Part shown: positions 1 through 8,154 of the stretch, piece by piece
Layout of the letters: every line of letters begins with the position of its first letter
How positions within the stretch are numbered: the first letter of the stretch is position 1
Assembly (NCBI RefSeq): GCF_900199205.1
Contig: NZ_OBMJ01000001.1
Span: 5,635,001-5,699,000 of the forward strand
Direction: 5' to 3'
From: Streptomyces sp. 1331.2
GTDB taxonomy: Bacteria; Actinomycetota; Actinomycetes; Streptomycetales; Streptomycetaceae
DNA: 64,000 nt
Made by a program: the position numbers and the translations under genes
Notes under the pieces: generated by a model
Database searches by the model: none
What the model saw: the letters and a program-made list of their open reading frames with translations, nothing else
Told to the model about the DNA's origin: nothing

Positions 1-198
1 CCCAACCTGCAGCTGCTGCGCGACGTCTGCGCCGCCACCGACCGCCCGGTGGTCGCCTCCGGCGGCGTCTCCTCGCTGGACGACCTGCGGGCCATCGCGG
101 GTCTGGTCGAGGTGGGTGTCGAGGGCGCCATCGTGGGCAAGGCACTCTACGAGCAGAAGTTCACCCTCGAAGAGGCCCTGGAGGCGGTTTCCGGATGA
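1..198 (+). CDS. priA: Phosphoribosyl isomerase A (HisA/TrpF), C-terminal part
   Basis: The reading frame is open from the first base and ends in TGA at 196-198, so only the last 65 residues are present. They show the end of a (beta/alpha)8 barrel with the phosphate-binding strand motifs VVASGGVSSLDDL and VGVEGAIVGKALYE, as in HisA-type isomerases. In Actinobacteria this enzyme (PriA) usually serves both histidine (ProFAR) and tryptophan (PRA) synthesis. That fits the absence of a separate trpF beside the trp genes further along. The stop overlaps the next start (ATGA), so the genes are probably translationally coupled. HisA against PriA cannot be decided from this fragment alone; PriA is inferred from lineage. 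Confidence 0.85.
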   Translation, partial: PNLQLLRDVCAATDRPVVASGGVSSLDDLRAIAGLVEVGVEGAIVGKALYEQKFTLEEALEAVSG

Positions 199-650
199 CC
201 GAAGGTCGGATCGTGCGCGGGCAGGTCGTGGCGGGTCGGGTGGGTGGCTTCTCCCCCTGGGAGGAGGAGTTCGGCTACTCCCGGGCCGTCGCCGCCGGTG
301 ACCACGTGCACGTGGCCGGCTCCACCGCCTGGGTGGACGGCCACATCGAGCACGAGGGCGACCCGTACCGGCAGACCCTCGCCGCGTTCGGCGTCGGCCT
401 CAAGGCCCTGGCCGCGTACGGTCTGACCGCGGACGACGTGGTCCGCACCCGGATGTACATCACCCACGTCCGCGACGCCGAGGAAGTGGGCCGCGCCCAC
501 CGCGAGCTCTTCGACGCCGCACGCCCGGTGGCCACCATGGTGGTGGTCGAGGGACTGATCGACTCCCGGATGATGGTCGAGATCGAGCTCGACGCCTACC
601 GATCCGGGCTGGCAAAGACCCTGGAAGTCTTGGAAGGCGAACAGCCGTGA
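195..650 (+). CDS. RidA/YjgF family protein inside the his operon
   Basis: This 151-residue protein has the RidA fold signature: an N-terminal FGYSRAVAAGDHVHVAGSTA segment, a central GLTADDVVRTRMYITHV helix/strand and a C-terminal IDSRMMVEIELDAY strand. RidA proteins form trimers that hydrolyse reactive enamine/imine intermediates. Canonical RidA has an Arg in the sequence before VEIE; here MMVEIE follows SR, so the catalytic arrangement is plausible but unproven. The gene overlaps priA by 4 bp and hisF by 4 bp, so it is embedded in the histidine operon. Its substrate is unknown. Confidence 0.85.
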   Translation: MTEGRIVRGQVVAGRVGGFSPWEEEFGYSRAVAAGDHVHVAGSTAWVDGHIEHEGDPYRQTLAAFGVGLKALAAYGLTADDVVRTRMYITHVRDAEEVGRAHRELFDAARPVATMVVVEGLIDSRMMVEIELDAYRSGLAKTLEVLEGEQP

Positions 651-1417
651 CCCTCGCAGTACGTGTCATCCCCTGCCTGGACGTCGACGCCGGGCGGGTG
701 GTCAAGGGCGTCAACTTCCAGAACCTGCGCGACGCCGGCGACCCGGTCGAGATGGCCAAGCTCTACGACGCCGAAGGCGCCGACGAGCTCACCTTCCTCG
801 ACATCACCGCCTCCTCCGGCGACCGCGAGACCACCTACGACGTGGTGCGCCGCACCGCCGAACAAGTCTTCATCCCGCTCACCGTCGGCGGCGGCATCCG
901 CGCCGTCGAGGACGTGGACAAGCTGCTGCGGGCCGGCGCCGACAAGGTCGGCGTCAACACCGCCGCCATCGCCCGCCCGGAGCTGGTCCGCGAGATCGCC
1001 CAGCGGTTCGGGCGGCAGGTGCTGGTGCTCTCGGTCGACGCCCGGCGCTGCCCCGCCGGGGTGGAGACCCCCTCGGGGTACGAGGTCACCACGCACGGCG
1101 GCCGCCAGGGCACCGGCCTCGACGCCGTCGAATGGGCGGGCCGCGCAGCCGAGTTGGGCGCCGGCGAGATCCTGCTCAACTCGATGGACGCGGACGGCAC
1201 CAAGGACGGCTACGACCTGGAGATGATCCGGGCCGTGCGCAAGGCCGTCTCGGTGCCGGTCATCGCCTCCGGCGGGGCCGGCAAGCTCGCCGACTTCGCC
1301 CCGGCCGTCGAGGCGGGCGCGGACGCGGTGCTGGCCGCCAGCGTCTTCCACTTCGGCGACCTTCGGATCGGCGAGGTCAAGGACGCGCTGCGGGAGGCCG
1401 GGCACCCGGTGCGGTGA
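647..1417 (+). CDS. hisF: Imidazole glycerol phosphate synthase cyclase subunit HisF
   Basis: HisF closes the imidazole ring from PRFAR using ammonia delivered by HisH, giving IGP and AICAR. The 256-residue length is normal. The N-terminus reads RVIPCLDVDAGRVVKGVNF, with the catalytic Asp in CLD. The second catalytic Asp is in VLSVDA, and the phosphate loops VGGGIRAVEDV and VIASGGAGKL are present. The GTG start at 647 overlaps the stop of the RidA gene. A strong perfect hairpin follows the stop, so this looks like the end of the transcript. Confidence 0.96.
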   Translation: MTLAVRVIPCLDVDAGRVVKGVNFQNLRDAGDPVEMAKLYDAEGADELTFLDITASSGDRETTYDVVRRTAEQVFIPLTVGGGIRAVEDVDKLLRAGADKVGVNTAAIARPELVREIAQRFGRQVLVLSVDARRCPAGVETPSGYEVTTHGGRQGTGLDAVEWAGRAAELGAGEILLNSMDADGTKDGYDLEMIRAVRKAVSVPVIASGGAGKLADFAPAVEAGADAVLAASVFHFGDLRIGEVKDALREAGHPVR

Positions 1418-1433
1418 GCTGTGCAGGGTTGTG

Positions 1434-1470
1434 CCGAGGGCCCGCGGTTCTGCGAACCGCGGGCCCTCGG
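1434..1470. terminator. Perfect 16-bp hairpin, bidirectional terminator
   Basis: A perfect 16-bp inverted repeat (left arm CCGAGGGCCCGCGGTT) with a 5-nt loop lies 17 bp after hisF and 19 bp before the stop of the convergent VOC gene. There is no clear U-tract, as is usual in this GC-rich group. It probably ends both transcripts. Confidence 0.8.
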
Positions 1471-1488
1471 CGTGTGCTCAGCGCGCGC

Positions 1489-2268
1489 TCAGGATTCCTG
1501 CGGCTCGCCGTGGATCAGGGCGAACGGGGCGCCGTTCGGGTCCGCCAGCCAGGCGATCCGGCCGACGTTCTCCACGTCCGCGGCGGGCATCAGCACCGTA
1601 CCGCCGGCCGCCGTCGCCCTGGCGACCACCGCGTCCACGTCGGCGGCCGAGAAGTACGGCGTCCAGGCGGAGGGCTGCTCCGGGGACATCGTCGGGGCGA
1701 TGCCGCCGAAGCTGGCGGCCCGCAGGTCCCCCTCGGCGGTGGAGATCACCCGGTAGGTCATGCCCGGGGACGGCTCGAAGTTCTCCATCCGCCAGCCGAA
1801 CAGCTTCTCGTAGTAGGCGAAGGCCACCTCCGGGCCGGAGGTGTGCAGCTCGGACCAGACCAGCGCGCCGTCCTCCGAGACCACGTCCAGGCCCTTGGTG
1901 TTGCCCGCCTGCCAGATCGCGAACTCGGCGCCCTGCGGGTCGGTCAGCTGGGCGAACCGGCCCTCCTCCATGACGTCCATCGGCGGGACGCGGACCGAGC
2001 CGCCGGCCTGCTCGACGGCCTTCACGGTGGCGTCCGCGTCCTCGGTGCGGAAGTACGTCGTCCAGGCCGAGCGCGCGCCCGCGTCCAGGTTGCCGAGCGC
2101 GCCGACGGTCTTGCCGTCCAGCTGGAGGAAGCCGTAGCCGTCCGTCCCGGGAACCTCCTGGAAGGTCCAGCCGAAGACCTTGCCGTAGAACTCGGCAGTG
2201 GCGGGGATGTTCGGGCTGCCCAGGTCGATCCAGCAGGGCGAGCCGGTGGGGAAGTCGGTGGTGAGCAT
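1489..2268 (-). CDS. VOC-family protein with two glyoxalase-like domains
   Basis: The 259-residue protein has two tandem vicinal-oxygen-chelate modules. The first begins GSPCWIDLGSPNIPATAEFY and the second begins SEDGALVWSELHTSGPEVAFAYYEKLFGW; each is followed by a beta-strand block ending in DPNG or DPQG. This layout is common in Streptomyces two-domain VOC proteins related to SnoaL/CFP-30B-type proteins. The substrate cannot be told. The start at 2268 is chosen because the domain begins a few residues later and an AAGGGG box lies about 9 nt upstream; in-frame starts further upstream encode unrelated low-complexity residues. It lies on the same strand as, and downstream of, the LuxR-type regulator. 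Confidence 0.8.
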   Translation of the reverse strand: MLTTDFPTGSPCWIDLGSPNIPATAEFYGKVFGWTFQEVPGTDGYGFLQLDGKTVGALGNLDAGARSAWTTYFRTEDADATVKAVEQAGGSVRVPPMDVMEEGRFAQLTDPQGAEFAIWQAGNTKGLDVVSEDGALVWSELHTSGPEVAFAYYEKLFGWRMENFEPSPGMTYRVISTAEGDLRAASFGGIAPTMSPEQPSAWTPYFSAADVDAVVARATAAGGTVLMPAADVENVGRIAWLADPNGAPFALIHGEPQES

Positions 2269-2436
2269 GGAGTGGTACCCCTTCGACGCAGAGTGACCGG
2301 GCATGGCCGGAACGGTCGCGGCCGGAACGGTTCCGTCGGACGCGCGCACGCCCCTTCCCGACCACCTGCGAGTCTGCACCCGGGCACTGACATCCGCAGC
2401 CGGGAAGCGCCTGACCGGCGGGTTCGAGGACGGGCC

Positions 2437-3423
2437 CTACAGCCAGCCGCGCTGCGCCGCCTTGAGGCCGGCCTCGAAGCGGCTGGCGGCGTCGAGCCGT
2501 TCCATGAGGGCGGACATCTGGCGCCGTACGGTGCGCACCGAGATACCGAGCCGCTTGCCGGCGGCCTCGTCGGTCAGGCCCGTACCGAGCAGCCGGAGCA
2601 GGTCGCGTTCGGCCGGAGTGAGGCCGGTGTCCTGGTGGGTGGGCTGGTCGGCGCCGAGCGGTACGGCGGTGGACCAGGCCTGTTCGAACAGGGCGACGAG
2701 GGAGGCGACCAGCCCGGGCTCGCTGGTGCAGAGCGCCCCGAGCCGGGTCCGCGCCGGGTCGATCGGGACGACGGCGGTGTGCCGGTCGAAGACCAGCAGC
2801 CGCGGCGGCAGGAGGGGCGCCGTCCGCACCTGGCCGCCGAGCTCGGTGAGCCACTGGGCGTACGCGTGGGTGGCCTGGTCGTTGCGGACGCTGTCCTGGT
2901 ACAGCGTCCGCATGGTGACGCCGCGCTCCAGCGCGTCCCGGTCGAGCGGGCGGGCGGCGTCCATGCTGGCCTGGGACTGCGCCCCGCCCGAGATCGCGGC
3001 GAGGAACTCCTCCCGGAGGCCGCGCGCCAGCATTTCGAGCTTGGCCTGGATGGCGTCCATCCCGACCAGGCGCTCGGTGGCGTCCGAGGTGGTGTTGGGC
3101 ACCAGGTCCGCGTAGGCGGCGACGGCCTGGGCCACGGCGGCCTTGCTGGCGGCCAGCTCCTGCTGGCGGCGGGCGAGGTCGTCCTCCTGGCGGCGGATGA
3201 CGGCCTCCAGGCCGACCGCCGGGCTGACCGGGCGCAGCGCGCCGGAGACCTCCTGGGAGGGGCGCAGCAGCGTCAGGTCCGCGAGCTGGTCGAGGGCGTC
3301 CCGGACGGCGGACTCGGAAAGGCCGAACCGGCGGCACAGGTCGGCGACGCCGCACCCGGGGTCGACCAGCAAGGCTGCGTAGACGGCTTCCGCCGTCGGG
3401 TCCAGTCCCAGGACTTCGAGCAC
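2437..3423 (-). CDS. LuxR-type regulator with N-terminal winged-HTH
   Basis: This 328-residue protein has two DNA-binding-type regions. The N-terminus resembles TrmB or MarR winged helices (VYAALLVDPGCGVADLCRRF followed by GLSESAVRDALDQL). The C-terminus is a LuxR/NarL-type HTH (GLTPAERDLLRLLGTGLTDE then AAGKRLGISVRTVRRQMSAL). The middle looks like a sensor-like module. This architecture is frequent in Streptomyces orphan regulators with unknown ligands. The GTG start at 3423 is preferred: a GGGGG tract sits just upstream, and the in-frame extension upstream lacks homology-like composition. The VOC gene downstream is a plausible target. Confidence 0.75.
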   Translation of the reverse strand: MLEVLGLDPTAEAVYAALLVDPGCGVADLCRRFGLSESAVRDALDQLADLTLLRPSQEVSGALRPVSPAVGLEAVIRRQEDDLARRQQELAASKAAVAQAVAAYADLVPNTTSDATERLVGMDAIQAKLEMLARGLREEFLAAISGGAQSQASMDAARPLDRDALERGVTMRTLYQDSVRNDQATHAYAQWLTELGGQVRTAPLLPPRLLVFDRHTAVVPIDPARTRLGALCTSEPGLVASLVALFEQAWSTAVPLGADQPTHQDTGLTPAERDLLRLLGTGLTDEAAGKRLGISVRTVRRQMSALMERLDAASRFEAGLKAAQRGWL

Positions 3424-3743
3424 GATTCCCCCCGGTCGCGGCGATGCAGGCGGCCAGCTGGTGTCAAGGCCGTCTGCGTGATTCTCACAGTTCGCACATG
3501 TGTGTGCAAGGAGAGTTGACGGTCCGTCGGTGAGGCGGGTGGGGCAGGTGGGTCGGCTGGGGTGGCGCCATGCTGCCAGACCTGATGCTGCCGCAGGGCA
3601 AGCCTTCCGGAGCACCGGTCGGGGCTTGCAGGATAGGGATCACCGAGCCGCAGGAGCCCCGAGCCCCGGGCCGGCGGGACGGCGGGAAGCAGCCGCCGTC
3701 CGTCCGACGAACCGACCGACCATCAACCAGGGGGTTGTTCTCC
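3424..3743. other. Divergent intergenic region
   Basis: This 320-bp region separates the minus-strand LuxR-type gene from the plus-strand small secreted protein, so it must carry promoters in both directions. An imperfect inverted repeat around 3494-3507 (GCACATGTGTGTGC) is a possible regulator site. I see no convincing gene, RNA or terminator in it. Confidence 0.4.
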
Positions 3744-3989
3744 ATGCGGATCACCGCTCGCGTCTCCGGTGTCCTCGCGGCTACGGCAGTACTGGCCACG
3801 CTCGCCCTTCCGGCCGTCACCGCCTCCGCCGCCACGCCGGTCACCGCGGCGGGCGTGTCCGCGGCGAGCAACCCCGGCACCAGCACCCCCGGCACCGGCA
3901 ACCCCGGCACGGGCGACGACGCGCACGGCGGGACCGGCAAGCCCGGCCTGGGCGACCCGGGCAGCATCAGCTGGGACAACAAGAAGTGA
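3744..3989 (+). CDS. Small secreted Gly/Thr/Pro-rich peptide
   Basis: The product is 81 residues. The start is the ATG at 3744, where a signal peptide begins (positive MRITARV, hydrophobic core, AxA-type site near TASAATP). The mature part is about 50 residues of Asn-Pro-Gly-Thr repeats (NPGTSTPGTGNPGTG) ending in SISWDNKK. No catalytic domain or cysteine is visible. It may be a small exported wall-associated peptide. Function is unknown. It precedes another small gene and then the three propeller-bearing wall enzymes. Confidence 0.6.
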   Translation: MRITARVSGVLAATAVLATLALPAVTASAATPVTAAGVSAASNPGTSTPGTGNPGTGDDAHGGTGKPGLGDPGSISWDNKK

Positions 3990-4026
3990 CCGCCGCCGTC
4001 TGCGCCGGGCGCGTGAACCGAGCCCG

Positions 4027-4302
4027 ATGCACATTGTCAGACTCATCCTGACGAGCCCCGACCGGCGCCCGCCCACCGCGGCCGACGCCCATGTCCTGAA
4101 GGACGTGCTCTGGGCCCACGCCGATCCCTTCGGCGGCCTGGAGCACGTCCAGTCGAGAGCCCGTCAGGACTCCATCGACCTCGTCCTCTTCACCAGCGGC
4201 GGAAGCGGCGACAACGCCCCCGCCCATTCGCTGGCCATCTGTTCCACCGCCCTCTCGCGGTCTCCGGCCTTCCGGTCCTGGCGCCTTTCGCTCGCCGGCT
4301 GA
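4027..4302 (+). CDS. Small conserved-looking cytoplasmic protein, function unknown
   Basis: A 91-residue protein starting MHIVRLILTSPDRRPPTAAD and containing a WAHADPFGGLEHVQ segment. It has no signal peptide or membrane helix, and coding is supported by the normal codon bias. I do not recognise a family. It starts 37 bp after the small secreted gene in the same direction. No clear Shine-Dalgarno is seen before the ATG. The pairing of a tiny secreted peptide with a small cytoplasmic protein is noted without assigning a role. Confidence 0.5.
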   Translation: MHIVRLILTSPDRRPPTAADAHVLKDVLWAHADPFGGLEHVQSRARQDSIDLVLFTSGGSGDNAPAHSLAICSTALSRSPAFRSWRLSLAG

Positions 4303-4409
4303 CGGCCGTCCACACCTCCTGCCGGAGTTTCCTCCGGCGCTCCCTCTTCCGGTGATCCGGGCGCCGCTGCGCCGCACCGGTCCTCAGAACGCCCTTTTCA
4401 GGAGTATTC

Positions 4410-5828
4410 ATGTCCCGCAAGGCCTATCTCCGTACGTCCGCCGTCGCCGTCGGCCTGGCCGGCTCGCTGTCGCTCGGCCTGCTCGTCCAGGGCGGCACCG
4501 CGTTCGCCGCCGACCCGGCCCCCGCCGCCGCCCCCGCCGCCGTCGCCTCGGTCGCGGGCGGCGAGTACGGCGGCGCCGGCCAGCCGGTCGGGGTCGCCCA
4601 GGCGCCCGCCGCTGACGGATCGTCGGCCGTCGCCTCCGTCCTGGCCCCCGCGGTCACCCGGCACGAGGCGATCCAGCGCGCCAAGACCTGGGTCGGCATC
4701 GGCCTCGACTACAGCTGGACCGGCTCGCACAACGGGTACCGCACCGACTGCTCGGGCTACGTCTCGATGGCCTGGAAGCTCGACGACTCGCTGACCACCG
4801 ACACCTTCGGCCCGCGGGGCGTCATCGAGAACATCGGCAAGGGCGACCTCAAGCCCGGCGACGCGCTGCTCAACGACAACAGCGGGGCCAGCGGCCACGT
4901 GGTGCTGTTCGAGAAGTGGACCGACTCCAGCCACTACATGGGCTACGAGTTCACCGGCAGCGGCGTCCACTACCGCGAGATCCCCTACCCGTACTACCCC
5001 GGCTACGGCACCTTCGTGCCGGTGCGCAACAAGTCCATCCGCGAGGACGGCCCGTCCGACCCCGGGATGACCAACCTGACCGCCGGTGACTTCAACGGTG
5101 ACCACAAGAAGGACCTGGTGGCGGTGGAGGTGTCGACCGGGAAGCTGTGGTCGTACCCCGGCACCGGGACGGGCACGTTGGGGAGCCGGGTGCTGATCGG
5201 TACCGGCGGCTGGAACGGGATGAGCAACCTGGCCGTCGGTGACCTGAACGGTGACGGCAAGGACGACGTCGTGGCGACGGAGAAGTCGACGGGGAAGCTG
5301 TGGCTGTACCCGGGGACGGGCAACGGTCTGGGTGACCGGGTGGAGATCGGTTCCGGCGGCTGGAACGGGATGAACAACACCGCGGTCGGCGACTTCAACG
5401 GTGACGGCAAGGACGATGTCGTGGCGAGTGAGAACTCGACCGGGAAGCTCTTCCTCTACCCGGGCAACGGCCGTGGTCTGGGGGACCGGGTGGAGATCGG
5501 TTCCGGTGGCTGGAACGGGATGAACAAGATCGTCAGCCCCGGTGACATGAACAAGGACGGCAAGGACGACCTGGTCGCGACCGAGACGTCCACCGGGAAG
5601 CTGTGGCTGTACCCGGGCACGGGCCACGGCCTGGGGGACCGGGTGGAGATCGGCTCCGGTGGCTGGAACGGGATCTCCGACTACGCGGGTGCGGACTTCA
5701 CCGGTGACGGCATCGGTGACCTGGCGGCCGTGGACTCCGACCCGGGCGAGACCGGAAAGCTCTACCTCTACAAGGGCACCGGCAACGGCCTGAGCTCCCG
5801 CACCGAGATCGGCAACGGCGGCTGGTAA
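4410..5828 (+). CDS. Secreted NlpC/P60-like hydrolase fused to five-repeat propeller
   Basis: A 472-residue exported protein with an AGGAG box before the ATG. Residues 1-35 are a signal peptide (AFAA site). About 80-200 is an NlpC/P60-like module, with the probable catalytic Cys114 in RTDCSGYVSMAW and His163 in SGHVVLFEKW. Such enzymes cleave peptidoglycan stem peptides or related amides. Residues 217-472 are five FG-GAP/VCBS-type repeats of about 50 residues. Each has a DFNGDGxxDxV calcium-type loop, a STGKLWLYPG strand and a GGWNGM corner, and together they suggest a five-bladed propeller. The same cassette ends the next two genes. Substrate and the binding target of the propeller are not known. 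Confidence 0.85.
   Translation: MSRKAYLRTSAVAVGLAGSLSLGLLVQGGTAFAADPAPAAAPAAVASVAGGEYGGAGQPVGVAQAPAADGSSAVASVLAPAVTRHEAIQRAKTWVGIGLDYSWTGSHNGYRTDCSGYVSMAWKLDDSLTTDTFGPRGVIENIGKGDLKPGDALLNDNSGASGHVVLFEKWTDSSHYMGYEFTGSGVHYREIPYPYYPGYGTFVPVRNKSIREDGPSDPGMTNLTAGDFNGDHKKDLVAVEVSTGKLWSYPGTGTGTLGSRVLIGTGGWNGMSNLAVGDLNGDGKDDVVATEKSTGKLWLYPGTGNGLGDRVEIGSGGWNGMNNTAVGDFNGDGKDDVVASENSTGKLFLYPGNGRGLGDRVEIGSGGWNGMNKIVSPGDMNKDGKDDLVATETSTGKLWLYPGTGHGLGDRVEIGSGGWNGISDYAGADFTGDGIGDLAAVDSDPGETGKLYLYKGTGNGLSSRTEIGNGGW
5058..5825 (+). repeat. 768-bp propeller cassette, copy 1
   Basis: This segment encodes 256 residues from DPGMTNLTAGD to the final GGW. It differs from copy 2 (7316-8083) by only three residues: the DH/NG pair in the first blade and the penultimate-loop N/S. 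No length change separates the three copies. The near identity points to recent duplication or ongoing gene conversion. Confidence 0.9.
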
Positions 5829-5909
5829 CCGCCTACGGGCTCAACCGGCCGCTCCCGGCCGGGCGCTGAAACCGGAGTGGGTCCGCGACCACCGCGCGGG
5901 CCCGCCCCC

Positions 5910-5939
5910 GCCCACCCCTGCCCACCCCTGCCCACCCCC
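5910..5939. repeat. Three 10-bp tandem repeats
   Basis: Three consecutive GCCCACCCCT-type units (the last ends in C) lie between the first and second propeller genes. They give a strongly C-rich plus strand with no coding sense. This is probably slippage-prone spacer DNA. Confidence 0.6.
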
Positions 5940-6034
5940 CACCCGCCGCTCACCCTTCCCCGCCCCGCTGCGTGCAGCCCTGCCCGGGTCCGTCCCCGGG
6001 CGGCTCCGCCCTGCCCGTCTCCTTGGAGAGATCC

Positions 6035-8086
6035 GTGAACCACCACCGTCTGAGGGGTGTCGCCTCGCTCGCCGTGGCGGCCGGCGCCCTCACCGCCGTC
6101 CTGCCGCTGGCCCCGGTCGCCCAGGCGGCCGAGCCTGCAGCAGCGGGTCAGAGCGTCAAGACCGTGACCTACCAAGGTCTTTCGCTCCAGGTGCCGTCGA
6201 GCTGGTCGGTGGTCGACCTGGCCCAGGCGCCCGACACCTGCGTCCGGCTCGACCGGAACACCGTCTACCTCGGCCACCCCGGCGCGGACCAGAACTGCCC
6301 GACCCACCTGATCGGGGAGAAGGCGGACGCGCTGGTCGTCGAGACCTTCGCCGGCGCTGCCGAGCGGGCCGACCTCACCACCGTCGCGGTGCCCGCCGGG
6401 CGCGGCGTCCCGACCCTGCCGGACAGTGCCGGCCAGGAGGCGCGGGTGGCCTTCGAGGGCGCCGGCGTCTACGTGACGGCCAGTCACGCCGGGGCGTCCG
6501 CCACTGTGGTGCAGAGCGTCCTCGCCTCCGCCTCGATCGGCACCGGCGCCACCGCGGCCCCGGTGCCGCAGCCCCCGAAGGCCGTGCCCGGCGCCCTCGC
6601 CGCGCCCGGTGCGACCTCGGCGGCCGAGTCGGCGACGCCGAGCACCGGCTACACCGGCAAGGCGTTCGACGCCTGTGCCGCCCCCTCCTCCGGCGCGATG
6701 GCGGACTGGGCCTCCTCGCCCTACCGGGGCGTGGGCATCTACATCGGCGGTCCGACCCGGGTCTGCGCGCAGAACAACCTCACCGCGTCGTGGGTGGCGC
6801 AGCAGAGCAGCGCCGGCTGGCACCTGCTGCCCATCTACGCGGGCACCCAGGCCGCCGGGATCTCCTCCTCGGACGCCGAGGGCCAGGGCCGAGCCGCGGC
6901 GGAGGCCGCCGTCAAGCTGGCCAAGGGGCTGGGCTTCACCACCGGCACGGTGCTCTACACCGACATGGAGGACTACGCGCCCGGCTACCGCACCAACGTG
7001 CTGAACTACCTGTCGGGCTGGACGGGCCGACTGCACGAGCTCAACTTCCGTTCCGGTGTCTACAGTTCCTCCTCCAGCGGGATCAAGGACATGGCCGCCG
7101 CGTACAACTCGTCGAGCTTCGACCGCCCCGACGTGGCCTGGTCCGCGAACTGGAACAACGCCGCGGACACCAACGACAGCTACATCCCGGCGGGGTACTG
7201 GTCCAACCACCAGCGCGTCCACCAGTACGCCGGCGACGTCACGGAGTCGCACGGCGGGACCACCATCAACATCGACCGGAACTACGTCGACGTCGCCGCC
7301 AAGGCGCCGGTGAACGACCCCGGGATGACCAACCTGACGGCCGGTGACTTCAACGGGAACGGCAAGAAGGACCTGGTGGCGGTGGAGGTGTCGACCGGGA
7401 AGCTGTGGTCGTACCCCGGCACCGGGACGGGCACGTTGGGGAGCCGGGTGCTGATCGGTACCGGCGGCTGGAACGGGATGAGCAACCTGGCCGTCGGTGA
7501 CCTGAACGGTGATGGCAAGGACGATGTGGTGGCGACGGAGAAGTCGACGGGGAAGCTGTGGCTGTACCCGGGGACGGGCAACGGTCTGGGTGACCGGGTG
7601 GAGATCGGTTCCGGCGGCTGGAACGGGATGAACAACACCGCGGTGGGCGACTTCAACGGTGACGGCAAGGACGATGTCGTGGCGAGTGAGAACTCGACCG
7701 GGAAGCTCTTCCTCTACCCGGGCAACGGCCGTGGTCTGGGGGACCGGGTGGAGATCGGTTCCGGTGGCTGGAACGGGATGAACAAGATCGTCAGCCCCGG
7801 TGACATGAACAAGGACGGCAAGGACGACCTGGTCGCGACCGAGACGTCCACCGGGAAGCTGTGGCTGTACCCGGGCACGGGCCACGGCCTGGGTGACCGG
7901 GTGGAGATCGGCAGCGGTGGCTGGAACGGGATCTCCGACTACGCGGGCGCGGACTTCACCGGTGACGGCATCGGCGACCTGGCGGCCGTGGACTCCGACC
8001 CGGGCGAGACCGGGAAGCTCTACCTCTACAAGGGCACCGGCAACGGCCTGAGCTCCCGCACCGAGATCGGATCCGGCGGCTGGTAG
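6035..8086 (+). CDS. Secreted DUF1906-like (glycoside-hydrolase-like) protein with five-repeat propeller
   Basis: A 683-residue exported protein. The GTG at 6035 is chosen because GGAGAG sits 5 nt upstream and the signal peptide (VNHHRLRGVASLAV, ending QAA) begins there. Residues about 35-195 are an uncharacterised module ending in a Pro/Ala linker. About 205-420 is DUF1906/Rv2525c-like: GKAFDAC, YRGVGIYIGG, LLPIYAG, VLYTDMEDY with acidic residues at the strand end, and NIDRNYVDV at the close. This TIM-barrel family resembles wall glycosidases. The last 256 residues are the shared propeller cassette. It lies between the two related genes in the same orientation. Wall glycan processing is inferred, not shown. 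Confidence 0.82.
   Translation: MNHHRLRGVASLAVAAGALTAVLPLAPVAQAAEPAAAGQSVKTVTYQGLSLQVPSSWSVVDLAQAPDTCVRLDRNTVYLGHPGADQNCPTHLIGEKADALVVETFAGAAERADLTTVAVPAGRGVPTLPDSAGQEARVAFEGAGVYVTASHAGASATVVQSVLASASIGTGATAAPVPQPPKAVPGALAAPGATSAAESATPSTGYTGKAFDACAAPSSGAMADWASSPYRGVGIYIGGPTRVCAQNNLTASWVAQQSSAGWHLLPIYAGTQAAGISSSDAEGQGRAAAEAAVKLAKGLGFTTGTVLYTDMEDYAPGYRTNVLNYLSGWTGRLHELNFRSGVYSSSSSGIKDMAAAYNSSSFDRPDVAWSANWNNAADTNDSYIPAGYWSNHQRVHQYAGDVTESHGGTTINIDRNYVDVAAKAPVNDPGMTNLTAGDFNGNGKKDLVAVEVSTGKLWSYPGTGTGTLGSRVLIGTGGWNGMSNLAVGDLNGDGKDDVVATEKSTGKLWLYPGTGNGLGDRVEIGSGGWNGMNNTAVGDFNGDGKDDVVASENSTGKLFLYPGNGRGLGDRVEIGSGGWNGMNKIVSPGDMNKDGKDDLVATETSTGKLWLYPGTGHGLGDRVEIGSGGWNGISDYAGADFTGDGIGDLAAVDSDPGETGKLYLYKGTGNGLSSRTEIGSGGW
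7316..8083 (+). repeat. 768-bp propeller cassette, copy 2
   Basis: Second copy of the 256-residue cassette, the same length as copies 1 and 3. Long stretches match copy 1 base for base, including synonymous sites. Divergence from copy 3 is concentrated in blades 1-3, which suggests a mosaic history. Confidence 0.9.
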
Positions 8087-8154
8087 GCCGCGAAGCGCAC
8101 CGGCGCAGTCCCGAATCCACGTACGTCCGCACCGACTTCAGGGGGAGAACACCC

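Noticed and set aside
1132..3519. A 795-codon frame crossing hisF, VOC and LuxR genes
   Set aside because: It runs through three well-supported genes on both strands and a terminator; the composition is Arg/Gly shadow coding.
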